NCBI RefSeq assembly: GCF_016888125.1
Contig: NZ_JACSWA010000425.1
Coordinates: 1-53,706 of the forward strand
From: Spirulina sp. CCY15215
Lineage (GTDB): Bacteria; Cyanobacteriota; Cyanobacteriia; Cyanobacteriales; Spirulinaceae
Reading direction: 5' to 3'
DNA length: 53,706 bases
The position numbers and the translations under genes were made by a program. The notes under the pieces are model-generated. The model saw only the letters and a program-made list of their open reading frames with translations. It did not search any database and had not been told where the DNA came from. The number at the start of each line of letters is the position of its first letter. Within the stretch, counting starts at the first letter, position 1. Shown piece by piece: positions 1 through 9,600 of the stretch.

Positions 1-42
1 TCTAGTCGGATGCTTCGCGATTTCCTTTGTTGGTCTCGCTAA

Positions 43-72
43 CCCTACCCAAATCAAAGATTATGGGTAGGG
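43..72. repeat. 8-bp inverted repeat upstream of the Tab2-like gene
   Basis: CCCTACCC (43-50) is followed 14 bases later by its perfect complement GGGTAGGG (65-72), so the segment can form a hairpin. No T-run follows on either strand, so it is not a clear terminator. It could be the end of an upstream transcript or a small dispersed repeat. Confidence 0.45.
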
Positions 73-112
73 ACTGCGCTCGACATTTTGTTCAATAATC
101 CATCATCCACTC

Positions 113-916
113 ATGACAATTTGGCAAGTCGATCTTTATCAATCTTCCCGTTTGAGTACCGAAACCCAAGCAATCTGGGAATTGATAATCTGCGATCGCC
201 AAGGAAATCTCATCCATGCAGCAAATTGCCCCCAACAAGAGGTGAGTATCAATTGGATCCTGGCTCAATGGCAAAATCTTACCCCAAAAATGCCCGATCG
301 CCTCCAAGTCTTTCGCCCGCAATGCGCTAACTTATTGGCAGAAGTTGCGAAACAACTGGAAATTCCCCTAGAAACCACGCGACACGCGATCGCCATCAAA
401 CAACTCCTGAGACAGCGCCATGAGTCTGTAAGCGTCATAAAACCGCCCCCTCAGCCCCTTCCCGATCGCCTTTGGGGGGAAAGATGGCGTTTTGCTAACT
501 TACCTGCGGGGGAAAGCGTCAGGAAATTTCGCGATCGCCCGATTCCTATTCTCGATATTCCTGACGACTTCGATCCGGTTAAACTGGGTCTAGCTTCTTC
601 CATTCTCCTCCCCGGTATTATTATCGAAGGTGGGCGGCGATCGATGCAACTAGCTCGCTGGTTGCAAGAAGTCCAACCTTATTCTCTCGATTATATCCCT
701 ACAGAAGTTGGCTTATCTGGAGGAATTGTGTTAGAAGCAGGATTATGCGATCGCTGGATTCTCCAGACTTTTTCCGATCCAGAAGTCTCTCATGCTGCCC
801 AACAATACCAACAAAGATTGCAACAGAGTCAGGGGTTACATTTTCTTCTCATCCAACCCGATAATTTTAATGCGAATTATACGGGATATTGGTTATTAAT
901 GAGGGAAGAAAGATAA
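113..916 (+). CDS. Tab2/Atab2-family RNA-binding protein (DUF1092)
   Basis: The 267-residue protein opens with IWQVDLYQ and closes with GYWLLMREE, as is typical of the Tab2/Atab2 family. Family knowledge: the algal and plant members bind chloroplast mRNAs and are needed for translation of photosystem subunits such as psaB. The cyanobacterial homologues are presumed to have a related RNA role, which is less well established. No signal peptide or membrane segment is visible, so it should be cytosolic. The ATG at 113 gives the family N-terminus directly. The next gene on the same strand begins 23 bases downstream, so co-transcription with the cyclase is possible but the functions are not obviously linked. 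Confidence 0.85.
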   Translation: MTIWQVDLYQSSRLSTETQAIWELIICDRQGNLIHAANCPQQEVSINWILAQWQNLTPKMPDRLQVFRPQCANLLAEVAKQLEIPLETTRHAIAIKQLLRQRHESVSVIKPPPQPLPDRLWGERWRFANLPAGESVRKFRDRPIPILDIPDDFDPVKLGLASSILLPGIIIEGGRRSMQLARWLQEVQPYSLDYIPTEVGLSGGIVLEAGLCDRWILQTFSDPEVSHAAQQYQQRLQQSQGLHFLLIQPDNFNANYTGYWLLMREER

Positions 917-939
917 TCATATTCGCGCCTTAATTGCCC

Positions 940-2691
940 ATGCACCTCCGACAAAAAACCTTAATTGCGATCGGCAGCCTCCTAACTGGTTTAATTGCCG
1001 TTCTTTCCATCAGTTTATCCCTTGTTTTTTTAAGCAGTTTTTCGCAACTCGAAAAACAAGATACCCGTCAGAATGTACAAAGGGCGATCGCCGTTTTTCA
1101 AAAAGAACTTTCTCTCCTCAATATTCTAGCAGAGGATTGGTCTCATTGGGATAATACCTACAATTTTGTTAACACTCGCGATCCGAGTTTTCTAAGTACC
1201 GATTTACGTCCTCCAACCATCGAAAAATTAGATTTTAATTTTGTTTCTATTCTCGATCTGCAAGGAAAACTTGTTTTTGCCACGGAATTTTACGACGGAG
1301 AAATCAATCGAAATGTTACTATTCCTCCCATTCTGACACAACAGCTATCTCCCAATCGTCTTCGCTTGTCTAGTGAGGGTTCTGATAGCAGTATTAAAGG
1401 ATTTTTTGTATTAAATAAACAGATTGCAATCCTTGCGGCGCATTCAATTTTAAACAGTGAAAAAAACAAACCTATTCGCGGAACTTTAGCATTTGGACGC
1501 TATATTGATGACGAAAGAATTCAAGAAATTGCCAAACAAGTTCAACTCTCTTTAAAGATTTATCCTTTGGAAGATCGCCCACTTCCAGAAAACTTACAAT
1601 CCCTTCGCGATCGGTTAGAGAAACAAGAGAATTTAAACCCTAATGAAACTGCAATCTTAACTCAAACACTCAATTCTGAAGAAATTTCCGGTTATACAAT
1701 ATTTCGCGATCTTTACGATCGACCGATATTTCTTTTACAAGTTACTAACCCTCGTGATATTTATCATCAAGGTCAAAAGAGCTTATACTATTTAATTTTT
1801 TCTTTAATTATTGTTGGCATTATTTTTAGTATTGGCATGATTGTTCTTCTGGAAAGAATGATTTTATTACGATTGAGCCATGTTAGTAAAACCGTCCGAA
1901 AAATTGGCAAAACTCGCGATCTTTCTCGAAGAATTTCAATCCCAGGCAAAGATGAATTAAACGCTCTTGCTGATACAATTAATTGGATGCTATCTTCTCT
2001 AGAAAGTAGCGAACAAGAATTAGAGAAAAAACAAAAACGATTAGAAGAAGAACAAGAAAAAGCTGAACAATTGTTGCTTAATATTTTGCCCCATGCCATT
2101 GCTCAAACTCTAAAAAGTGACCAAAGTGCGATCGCGGAACATTTTGATGAGGTGACTATTTTATTTGCTGATATTGTTGGTTTTACGGCTTTATCTTCGC
2201 AATTATCCCCGATTGAATTGGTCAAGTTACTCAATGAAATCTTTTCCCAGTTCGATAAATTAGTCGATGAATTTGCATTAGAAAAAATTAAAACAATTGG
2301 TGATGCTTACATGATTGCGGCGGGTTTACCGCTTCCTAGGTCAGATCATGCAGAAGCAATGGCAGATATGGCATTAGCAATGCAAAATGCGGTGGAAGAA
2401 TTTCAAAAAAAATACGATCGTCCCCTGCAAATTCGGATTGGAATTAATACCGGTGTTGTGGTCGCAGGGGTAATTGGTAAAAAGAAATTTATTTACGATC
2501 TGTGGGGAGATGCAGTGAATATTGCTTCGCGTATGGAATCATCGGGAGAACCTTCTGCAATTCAAGTGACAGAAGCAACTTATGCCCGTTTAAAAGATAC
2601 ATTTGATTTGGAAAAAAGAGGAACAATTCAAGTTAAAGGAAAAGGGGAAATGGTAACGTATTGGTTGAGAGGTAAAAAAAAGATAGGCTAA
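940..2691 (+). CDS. CHASE4-HAMP class III adenylate cyclase
   Basis: About 583 residues. A first membrane helix lies near residues 9-35, a periplasmic CHASE4-type sensor near 60-205, a second helix near 283-305, then HAMP, a charged coiled coil and a class III cyclase domain (about 400-580, counted from a TTG two codons upstream). The catalytic set looks complete: metal aspartates in FADIVGFT and IGDAY, adenine-selecting Lys in KTIGD and Asp in YDLWGD, and transition-state Asn and Arg in VNIASR. This predicts cAMP rather than cGMP production in response to an external signal. The open frame begins at TTG 934, but ATG 940 is the more natural start. No effector gene is adjacent. Confidence 0.9.
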   Translation: MHLRQKTLIAIGSLLTGLIAVLSISLSLVFLSSFSQLEKQDTRQNVQRAIAVFQKELSLLNILAEDWSHWDNTYNFVNTRDPSFLSTDLRPPTIEKLDFNFVSILDLQGKLVFATEFYDGEINRNVTIPPILTQQLSPNRLRLSSEGSDSSIKGFFVLNKQIAILAAHSILNSEKNKPIRGTLAFGRYIDDERIQEIAKQVQLSLKIYPLEDRPLPENLQSLRDRLEKQENLNPNETAILTQTLNSEEISGYTIFRDLYDRPIFLLQVTNPRDIYHQGQKSLYYLIFSLIIVGIIFSIGMIVLLERMILLRLSHVSKTVRKIGKTRDLSRRISIPGKDELNALADTINWMLSSLESSEQELEKKQKRLEEEQEKAEQLLLNILPHAIAQTLKSDQSAIAEHFDEVTILFADIVGFTALSSQLSPIELVKLLNEIFSQFDKLVDEFALEKIKTIGDAYMIAAGLPLPRSDHAEAMADMALAMQNAVEEFQKKYDRPLQIRIGINTGVVVAGVIGKKKFIYDLWGDAVNIASRMESSGEPSAIQVTEATYARLKDTFDLEKRGTIQVKGKGEMVTYWLRGKKKIG

Positions 2692-2718
2692 AATTAAGAT
2701 CAATCTGCGTAACTGTTG

Positions 2719-2724
2719 TATAAT
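2719..2724 (+). promoter_or_regulatory. Candidate -10 box for the PPK2 gene
   Basis: A perfect TATAAT lies 35 bases upstream of the PPK2 start, in the 68-base gap after the cyclase gene. No good -35 hexamer sits at the expected distance, so the call rests on the -10 match and position alone. Confidence 0.35.
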
Positions 2725-2759
2725 GAGGGATAAATTATTGAAATATTAAAAATCAAGTA

Positions 2760-4247
2760 ATGTTAAATACCTTAGATTTAGATCGTTCTCTCGATAAAGC
2801 AACCTATAAAATTCAGATTGAGGAATTAATGCGCCAGTTGCGATCGCTGCAACAAGCCTGTTGGGAAAAGAAATTAACCTTTGTGGTGGTTTTGGAAGGT
2901 TGGGCGGCGGCGGGAAAAGGGGGATTATTAAAGAAGATGGTTAACTATATGGACCCTCGGGGTTTCTCTGTTTATCCGACTTTACCCCCCACATTAGAAG
3001 AACAAAAATATCCTTTTTTATGGCGATTTTGGCAGCAGCTTCCTCCTCACGGAAGTATTGGGATTTTTTATCACAGTTGGTATGGTCACTTACTTGAAGA
3101 TCGACTCTTCGATCGCGTCGAAGCCGTCAAAGTTCCCCAAGCAATGGCGACAATTAACGCTTTTGAGCGACAATTAAGCGATGATGGGGTGGCGATCGCC
3201 AAATTCTTTCTTCATCTCGGACGCAAGGAATTAAAAAAGCGCTTGAAAAAGGCTTCTAAGGACGAATTGACGGCGTGGCGAGTACGTCCGGAGGATTGGC
3301 TACAAGTCGATCATTACAAGGAATATCGGGCTTTAGCGGAGGAAATGCTACTGCATACCAGTACCGGAGTTGCACCGTGGATTTTAGTGGAGTCTAATTG
3401 CAAGTATTGGGCGAGAATTAAGGTACTGTCTCAACTGGTCGCCGTCTTAACCGAAGCCCTCGATCGCGCCGCGATCGCCCAACCAGAAATCCCCGCACAA
3501 CCCCAAGAAAAACTCCTCCCTACGGAACCCGATTATTTAGCAAAGGTGGATTTAAGTCTTAGTTTAGAGCGCGATGATTATAAAAAGCGCTTAAGAAAGG
3601 CACAAATAAAATTACAAAAGTTACAGTTAAAAATTCACCAACAGAAAATCCCCATCGTTTTGCTATTTGAAGGTTGGGATGCAGCAGGAAAAGGAGGAGC
3701 AATTAAGCGCTTAACCGATAGTTTAGACCCTCGCAGCTATAAAGTAAACACTTATGCCGCCCCTACAGATGAAGAGCAAAAATATCACTATCTCTGGCGG
3801 TTTTGGCGCAAGTTACCAGAAGCGGGAAAATTTGGCATCTTCGATCGCAGTTGGTACGGTAGAGTATTGGTGGAAAGGGTAGAAGGACTCGCCAAACCAA
3901 GGGAATGGCGACGCGCCTATCGCGAGATTAATGAGTTTGAACTGCAACTTATTAGTGATGGTTGCGTGGTAGTTAAATTTTGGCTGCATCTCAGTCAAGA
4001 GGAACAATTACAGCGTTTTGAGGAACGGAAAGAGAATCCTTTTAAAGAGTATAAACTCACAGAGGAAGATTGGCGCAACCGAGAAAAATGGAACTTATAC
4101 GAAGTCGCCGTCAATCATGCGATCGCCCGTACCAGTACCCCTGCTGCACCTTGGACAATCGTACCGGGAAATGATAAGCATTACGCTCGGGTTTTTGTTC
4201 TGGAAACAGTTATTGAGGCGATCGAAGCAAAACTCAAACGCCATTAA
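2760..4247 (+). CDS. pap: Polyphosphate:AMP phosphotransferase, two-domain PPK2
   Basis: The 495-residue protein consists of two tandem PPK2 domains, roughly 14-235 and 265-490. The second has the full active-site signature: Walker A GWDAAGKGG near 305 and FDRSWYGR near 361. In the first, the Walker A aspartate is Ala (GWAAAGKGG) and DRSWY has become YHSWY, so it is probably non-catalytic. Two-domain PPK2 proteins transfer phosphate from polyphosphate to AMP, giving ADP, which recycles nucleotides and mobilises polyphosphate in the cytosol. Length and architecture match that class. No ppk1 or exopolyphosphatase gene is nearby. The ATG at 2760 has little Shine-Dalgarno sequence. Confidence 0.9.
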   Translation: MLNTLDLDRSLDKATYKIQIEELMRQLRSLQQACWEKKLTFVVVLEGWAAAGKGGLLKKMVNYMDPRGFSVYPTLPPTLEEQKYPFLWRFWQQLPPHGSIGIFYHSWYGHLLEDRLFDRVEAVKVPQAMATINAFERQLSDDGVAIAKFFLHLGRKELKKRLKKASKDELTAWRVRPEDWLQVDHYKEYRALAEEMLLHTSTGVAPWILVESNCKYWARIKVLSQLVAVLTEALDRAAIAQPEIPAQPQEKLLPTEPDYLAKVDLSLSLERDDYKKRLRKAQIKLQKLQLKIHQQKIPIVLLFEGWDAAGKGGAIKRLTDSLDPRSYKVNTYAAPTDEEQKYHYLWRFWRKLPEAGKFGIFDRSWYGRVLVERVEGLAKPREWRRAYREINEFELQLISDGCVVVKFWLHLSQEEQLQRFEERKENPFKEYKLTEEDWRNREKWNLYEVAVNHAIARTSTPAAPWTIVPGNDKHYARVFVLETVIEAIEAKLKRH

Positions 4248-4372
4248 TCAGATAAACTAAAATCAAATAAACTAAAATTGAGTTTGCAGGGTTTTACAAT
4301 CTTGTCCCCTTTCTTCTCAATTATTTGTGATCATTAAAAAACTTTTGTTCTCTATTTTTACTCCTTGCAGCA

Positions 4373-5419
4373 ATGATCGAAGTTCTTTCCATTGTTTTAC
4401 TTTCGATTCTGATTTTATTATTTCTTTATTTTCTGATCGCAAAAATTATTCCGACACAAGCATTAGCAATTACTGGTGGTGCATTTTTAATCGGAATTAT
4501 TTTAATTTCGTATCTTAAACCTACTTTAACTCCAGTTTCTACATTTTGGTCAATTCTTTCTTTTCCTTTAAAACCTTTGGGTTTATCGCTTCTTTTCTTC
4601 TTATTAGCTGTTCGTAAAATTGACTTCAAAAAAGGCGATGCAATCAAAAAACCCGGTCACGTTTTTTTGACTATTGGCATCATTATTCTCTTAGTATCAA
4701 GTAATCCTTATTTTGCTTATCAAAGCGCCTATACTATAGAAAAATATACCGTTGAAACACAACAAGACCTCCGAGATATTTGTGTAGAAAATTGTTTAGC
4801 TACTGAGTCTCTAACACAACAAATAGTAGGGGCAATTGTCTTGTTGGGACAAAATACAACCGAACCTTATATTCCCTATAGAACTCAAATTCAATTTAAT
4901 AGAACAGGTAATCGAATTTTTTACACAACGCAACTCTATTATCAGCAAAGAAATTTGAGAAATTCCCCCAAAATCATTATTTGTGCGAGTCAAAGAAACT
5001 ATTTATCTGGAAAACCAGAACAAGTGAATGAAGCCCAAGATATTGCCGGAATTTTAAGACGATTGGGGATTCCCAATAATAGCATTATTCAGGAAACTCG
5101 CGGCTTGAATTTACGCATGAATGCGGTAGAAGTCGAGAAAATTTTGGGTCAAGAAAGATTATTAGAACAACCGGTTTTTCTCGTTACATCGGGTATCAAA
5201 ATGCGTCGCGCAGTACAAACATTTAGAAAAGAAAAAATTCGCGTTATTCCAACACCCACAGATTTTTATACTTTCCAAAAAGACGCTACTCCAAAAAGAC
5301 GTATTACTGTGCGAGATATATTACCTTCTGTGGACGCATTAAGCATTACAACAGATATTGTTGATGAATATTTGGCCAGTATTTATTATTTGTTACGAGG
5401 GTGGCTTTATCAAGTCTAA
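4373..5419 (+). CDS. YdcF/SanA-type DUF218 membrane protein
   Basis: 348 residues. The first 110 or so are hydrophobic with about three or four membrane helices. They are followed by a soluble DUF218 domain, recognisable by GAIVLLGQ, ASQRNYLSG, a NEAQDIAGILRRLGIP segment, the conserved NLRMNAVE stretch and FLVTSGIKMRRAV. DUF218 proteins such as YdcF, SanA and ElyC are linked to envelope integrity and peptidoglycan precursor handling, but their reaction is not firmly known. The gene ends one base before the convergent patatin gene ends, leaving no room for a conventional terminator. The exact helix count is uncertain. Confidence 0.8.
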   Translation: MIEVLSIVLLSILILLFLYFLIAKIIPTQALAITGGAFLIGIILISYLKPTLTPVSTFWSILSFPLKPLGLSLLFFLLAVRKIDFKKGDAIKKPGHVFLTIGIIILLVSSNPYFAYQSAYTIEKYTVETQQDLRDICVENCLATESLTQQIVGAIVLLGQNTTEPYIPYRTQIQFNRTGNRIFYTTQLYYQQRNLRNSPKIIICASQRNYLSGKPEQVNEAQDIAGILRRLGIPNNSIIQETRGLNLRMNAVEVEKILGQERLLEQPVFLVTSGIKMRRAVQTFRKEKIRVIPTPTDFYTFQKDATPKRRITVRDILPSVDALSITTDIVDEYLASIYYLLRGWLYQV

Positions 5420-5420
5420 T

Positions 5421-6593
5421 TTAGTTGTGAATTTTGATGAAATTGGCGATCGCAACTTTAACAAAATCTCCCTCTCCATAAACCCGAGAATAGCGAGTTT
5501 TTCCTTGTTCCACAAATTGTTCTCCCGTCGCGATTAATTTTTCGATCGCTTCTGGGCTACCATCATCTATTATTTCGCTAACGTGCTGTCCAGTAAAGCG
5601 ATTTTTGGTTTCACTGACAGGGATTAAATTGCGCGGATCGCGGAAAGTTTCTCCCGGTTTAGGAATGTACCAATCATTCAAATCGAATTGTAAGCGCAGA
5701 TAGCGTTTTGATTGATATCCTCCCATTAATTGCTGACAAACCGTGCTATCAATTTCTTGAGGTGCTGCCATAAAAATATCACCAATATGGCTTGCCCATT
5801 TCATTGTTTTCCAGCTTTTAACAGTTTGATAGGTAAAAGGTTTTGCTGAATTTCCCGTCCCAATGGAGAGGACAGCAATATTATCTAAAGTTAAATCCTT
5901 TAAATTTCGTTCTATTTTAACTTCATCAGAAATAATCTCCTGTTGACTCAATAATAGCGCTTCACTAATCATGGATAAAGTTGGATTATTCGCAGCGACA
6001 CCCCCATCAATATGAGGGAATTTCCAGTCGCCAAACTTTTCTTGATTTTCGGGTGTTAATTCGTAGGGAGGAAAAAAAGTCGGTGCAGAAGAGGAAGCAA
6101 CGCAAATTTTCCAAAGTGGTGTATCGTCATACCAGCGATCGCCAAGATGAGGATGAAAATTAGTAAATCGGGTCGTATTGCGATAGAATGTATCGTAGGC
6201 AAGGATATGCAAAATTGGCTTGTTAATTGCTTTTATGGGTGTATTCTCTAATTGCTCCTGCAAGACTTCTTCTAAGCCCTGATGAGTGTATTTGGGAGAC
6301 AAAACCAATCCAGCAATGAGTTTTAAAGGATCGGGAAGATTTTCTTTCCAAGACTTAGGAAAAATGCGATCGCCATTTTGTTGATAGAGTTCTAATAATT
6401 CTTGACAAGTTTTTCCCTTCGCTAAACCCGCCGCTAAAATTGACCCAGTAGAAACTCCGGCGATCGCATCGAAATACTCATGTAGTTTGAGTTTTTTCTG
6501 CTCCCAGAGTTCTATTTCTACCGCTTGTAGAATCCTAGCAGAAAGTGCGCCGCGCATTCCGCCACCGTCTAAACTGAGAATTTTGAAGGTCAT
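5421..6593 (-). CDS. Patatin-like phospholipase
   Basis: 390 residues. All patatin hallmarks are visible: the oxyanion-hole motif DGGGMRG (residues 9-15), the nucleophile elbow GVSTG with Ser48, and the dyad Asp196 in HIDGG. These enzymes are serine/aspartate acyl hydrolases that release fatty acids from phospholipids or galactolipids. No signal peptide or membrane helix is seen. A good ribosome site (AAGGAAAAC) precedes the ATG at 6593. The gene lies 28 bases downstream of the giant histidine kinase on the same strand, so it may be transcribed with it. No cyclic-nucleotide synthase is nearby, so there is no reason to call it a CBASS effector. Confidence 0.9.
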   Translation of the reverse strand: MTFKILSLDGGGMRGALSARILQAVEIELWEQKKLKLHEYFDAIAGVSTGSILAAGLAKGKTCQELLELYQQNGDRIFPKSWKENLPDPLKLIAGLVLSPKYTHQGLEEVLQEQLENTPIKAINKPILHILAYDTFYRNTTRFTNFHPHLGDRWYDDTPLWKICVASSSAPTFFPPYELTPENQEKFGDWKFPHIDGGVAANNPTLSMISEALLLSQQEIISDEVKIERNLKDLTLDNIAVLSIGTGNSAKPFTYQTVKSWKTMKWASHIGDIFMAAPQEIDSTVCQQLMGGYQSKRYLRLQFDLNDWYIPKPGETFRDPRNLIPVSETKNRFTGQHVSEIIDDGSPEAIEKLIATGEQFVEQGKTRYSRVYGEGDFVKVAIANFIKIHN

Positions 6594-6621
6594 AATAGTT
6601 TTCCTTTTCCTCGATTCCTTG

Positions 6622-9600
6622 TTATATCAAATCCGATTCGAGAGGAATCATAACGTAAAATGAACTACCCTCCCCCACTGTACTTTTCACCCAAATTTTG
6701 CCTCCGTGTAGTTCCACCAAACTACGACAGATCGCCAGACCCAAACCCGTGCCTCCCTTTTGGCGAGAATCCGAAGCATCGACTTGATGAAACCGTTCAA
6801 AAATGCTATCTTGATGCTCTGGGGCAATACCCCGACCGCGATCGCCCACGCAAAACAAAAATTGACCTTCATCTTCTCTCGCTTCTAAACTTACCACCAT
6901 TCCCGGTTCGGAAAACTTAATCGCATTAGTGAGTAAATTGCTGAGAATTTGCATGAAGTAATCGGGATCGACCCAGATTTCCGATGTATCGGCGCAAGAA
7001 AGAGAGAAAGTGACACCTCGTTTTTGCGCCAAATCTTGGAGCATTTCTAAGGCTTGGGTGCAGAGGTCGTAAGCATTACAACGCTGAAATTTGAGATTGA
7101 ATTGACCGGACTCGATACGTTGGAGATCGAGAATGTCATTAATCAAACGACTGAGGCGATCGGTATTATTAATGGCAATTTCTAACATAGACTGCCCCTT
7201 ATTCGTTAACTCACCTAATTTTCCTGTTGCCAAAAGTCCCAAAGCACCGCGCACAGAAGTCATCGGGGTTCGTAACTCATGGGAGATCACCGAAATTAGT
7301 TCATCCTTCATGCGATCGATCGCCTTGCGATCGCTAATATCTTTATGGGTTCCGGTCATGCGAACGGGTTTACCCTCCTCATCCCATTCAAAAACCTGAG
7401 CGCGGGCGCAAATCCATTTCCAGTCCCCTTGTTTTGTCGCCATGCGGAATTCTGCCTGATAAACTGGGGTACGACCTTCAATATGGGCGTGTAGAATATC
7501 GAGAACTTCCGGTAAATCTTCCGGATGAACGAGGCGCTCCCATGTCCCATAGACGTTTTCGAGTTCTTCTTCCCGGTAGCCGAGCATGGTTTTCCACTGG
7601 GGGCTGAAGTAAGTTTCCCCAGTGGTAAGATGCCAATCCCATAATCCCAAAGCACTGCCTTCTAAAGCCAGTTGCAAGCGTTCTTTGCTGGTTTGTAGGG
7701 CTTCTTCTGCTTGCAAGCGCTCTAATTCTGCCCCAGCCCGAGCCGCAAAAATCCGCACTATCAATTCTGGGGTGCGGGTGTCGGTCATGGGTTTGACATC
7801 CATAATGGCGAGATGCCCTAAAATATTGCCCCCAGAATCATTAAGGGGAATGGCTGAGTAACTCTCAACGTTGAGGGTTACGAGGTCTTCGTCTTTGGGA
7901 AACAATTTTTGACTATCGCAAGGATAAAGGCAAACCTTTCCCTGAATCACGCTCTCGCACGGGGTATGAGCGAGATCGTATTCAAAGTTATCGCCAAAAT
8001 CTTGCCCTTGCCAAAAGGCTAAGGTGCGAACTCGGGTTTTTTCGGGGTCGAGACATTGGGAAATAAAGGCATAGCGAACTTGTAGAACTTCCGCTAAATG
8101 GCGAACTAAAGAGCGGAAAAATTCACTGCCAATTTGAGCGGCGGTTCCTTCGGCGATCGCCCTTAAGGCTTCGTCGGAGCGCTTGCGATCGCTGATATCT
8201 TCAGCGATCCCCGCGACGCGATAAACTTGGCCAGATTTATTGCAAATGGGGAAAGCGCGATCGCGGATCCAGCGTATTTCTCCATCGGGCCGAAGTATGC
8301 GATATTCTTCGTCGTATTTGCCGCAGATTTGTTGAGGAAAAGCAGCAATGACGCGATCGCGATCGTCCGCATGAATGGCTTCAATAAAAGAGAGAGGGCG
8401 AGTATAAACTTCTTCGCAGGCACGTCCCCAAATGGTTTCGTAAGCCGGAGAAACATAAATTATTTGCTGTTTGGCCGGATCTGTCATCCAATCTGTCATC
8501 CAAAAAACACTGGCAATATTTTCCGCCAGTTGACGGAAGCGTTCTTCGCTCTCTCGGACTTGCAGTTCTGCCCGTTGGCGTTCTAAAGTATGGGCAAAGA
8601 TTTCGCCGATAATTCGCAGCAAGCCAATATCGTCTGCATTCCATTGTTTTTCGCTGTGGACGGCATCAAAGCCCATAAATCCTAATAGTTTGCCTCGCAC
8701 GAGCATGGGAACATTGAGCATAGAAAGAACGGATTGAGCTTCAAGGCATTCTTTCTCAAAACCCGCTTCCGGGGGCAGATCTCCCAACCGAGGAACATTC
8801 ACCACTTCAAAGCGCTGAATTTGCCCAATAAACCACGGATAAACGCTTAAGGGAACATCTTCTCCCGTGGCACGATGGGATTGAACCCCTGGGGTACACC
8901 ATTCGTAAAGGTTTCTCATGGTTTGCCTTTCGGAATCGATCGCGAAGACGTAACAGCGATCGACTTCCGCAAATTTGCCGACTTGTTGCAGGGCGGCTTG
9001 AATTCCGAACTTGACTTCTTCGCTTTCAAGATTAATAAATTGGCTGGAAATAGTGGCGATGAGACGTTCGAGGGATAAGCGATACTGAATTTTGGCTTCT
9101 GCTTGCTTGCGATCGGTAATGTCGTAGAATACTCCCTGAACGAGCCATTTTCCACCCACTTTGCTAAAGTTACTGCTAATATCAACAGAGATGCGCTGCC
9201 CATCTTTGGTTAACACGAGAGTATCTGCAAAATAACTGGGACTTTTTGTGAGGGCATCTTTCTGAAAATTGGCGATCGCCTTGGGCAGTTCTTCGGGGGG
9301 GTGAATTTGGCTAAAGTGCATCTGGGACAATTCCGCTTTGCTATAGCCTAAAAGTTCTTCCGCTTTGCGATTGGCTCCCAGTAAGTTTCCTTCTAAATCG
9401 GCAATCAAAATCGCATCGCTGAAGGTTTCTTGGAGGTTGCGATATTTTTCTTCCGACTCTTTGAGAATGATATCAGCTTGTTGGCGATCGCGATGTGCAG
9501 CTTGTCGTTCGCTAATATCCCGCACAAAACAAAAACAAAATTCTTCTCCTTTAAATTCAAGGTAATTCACGCTCATTTCCACGGGGAACGTGCGATCGTC

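Noticed and set aside
5421-6593. Patatin as effector of a CBASS-type defence system
   Set aside because: No cyclic-nucleotide synthase, HORMA, TRIP13 or Cap gene is adjacent. The neighbour is a histidine kinase.
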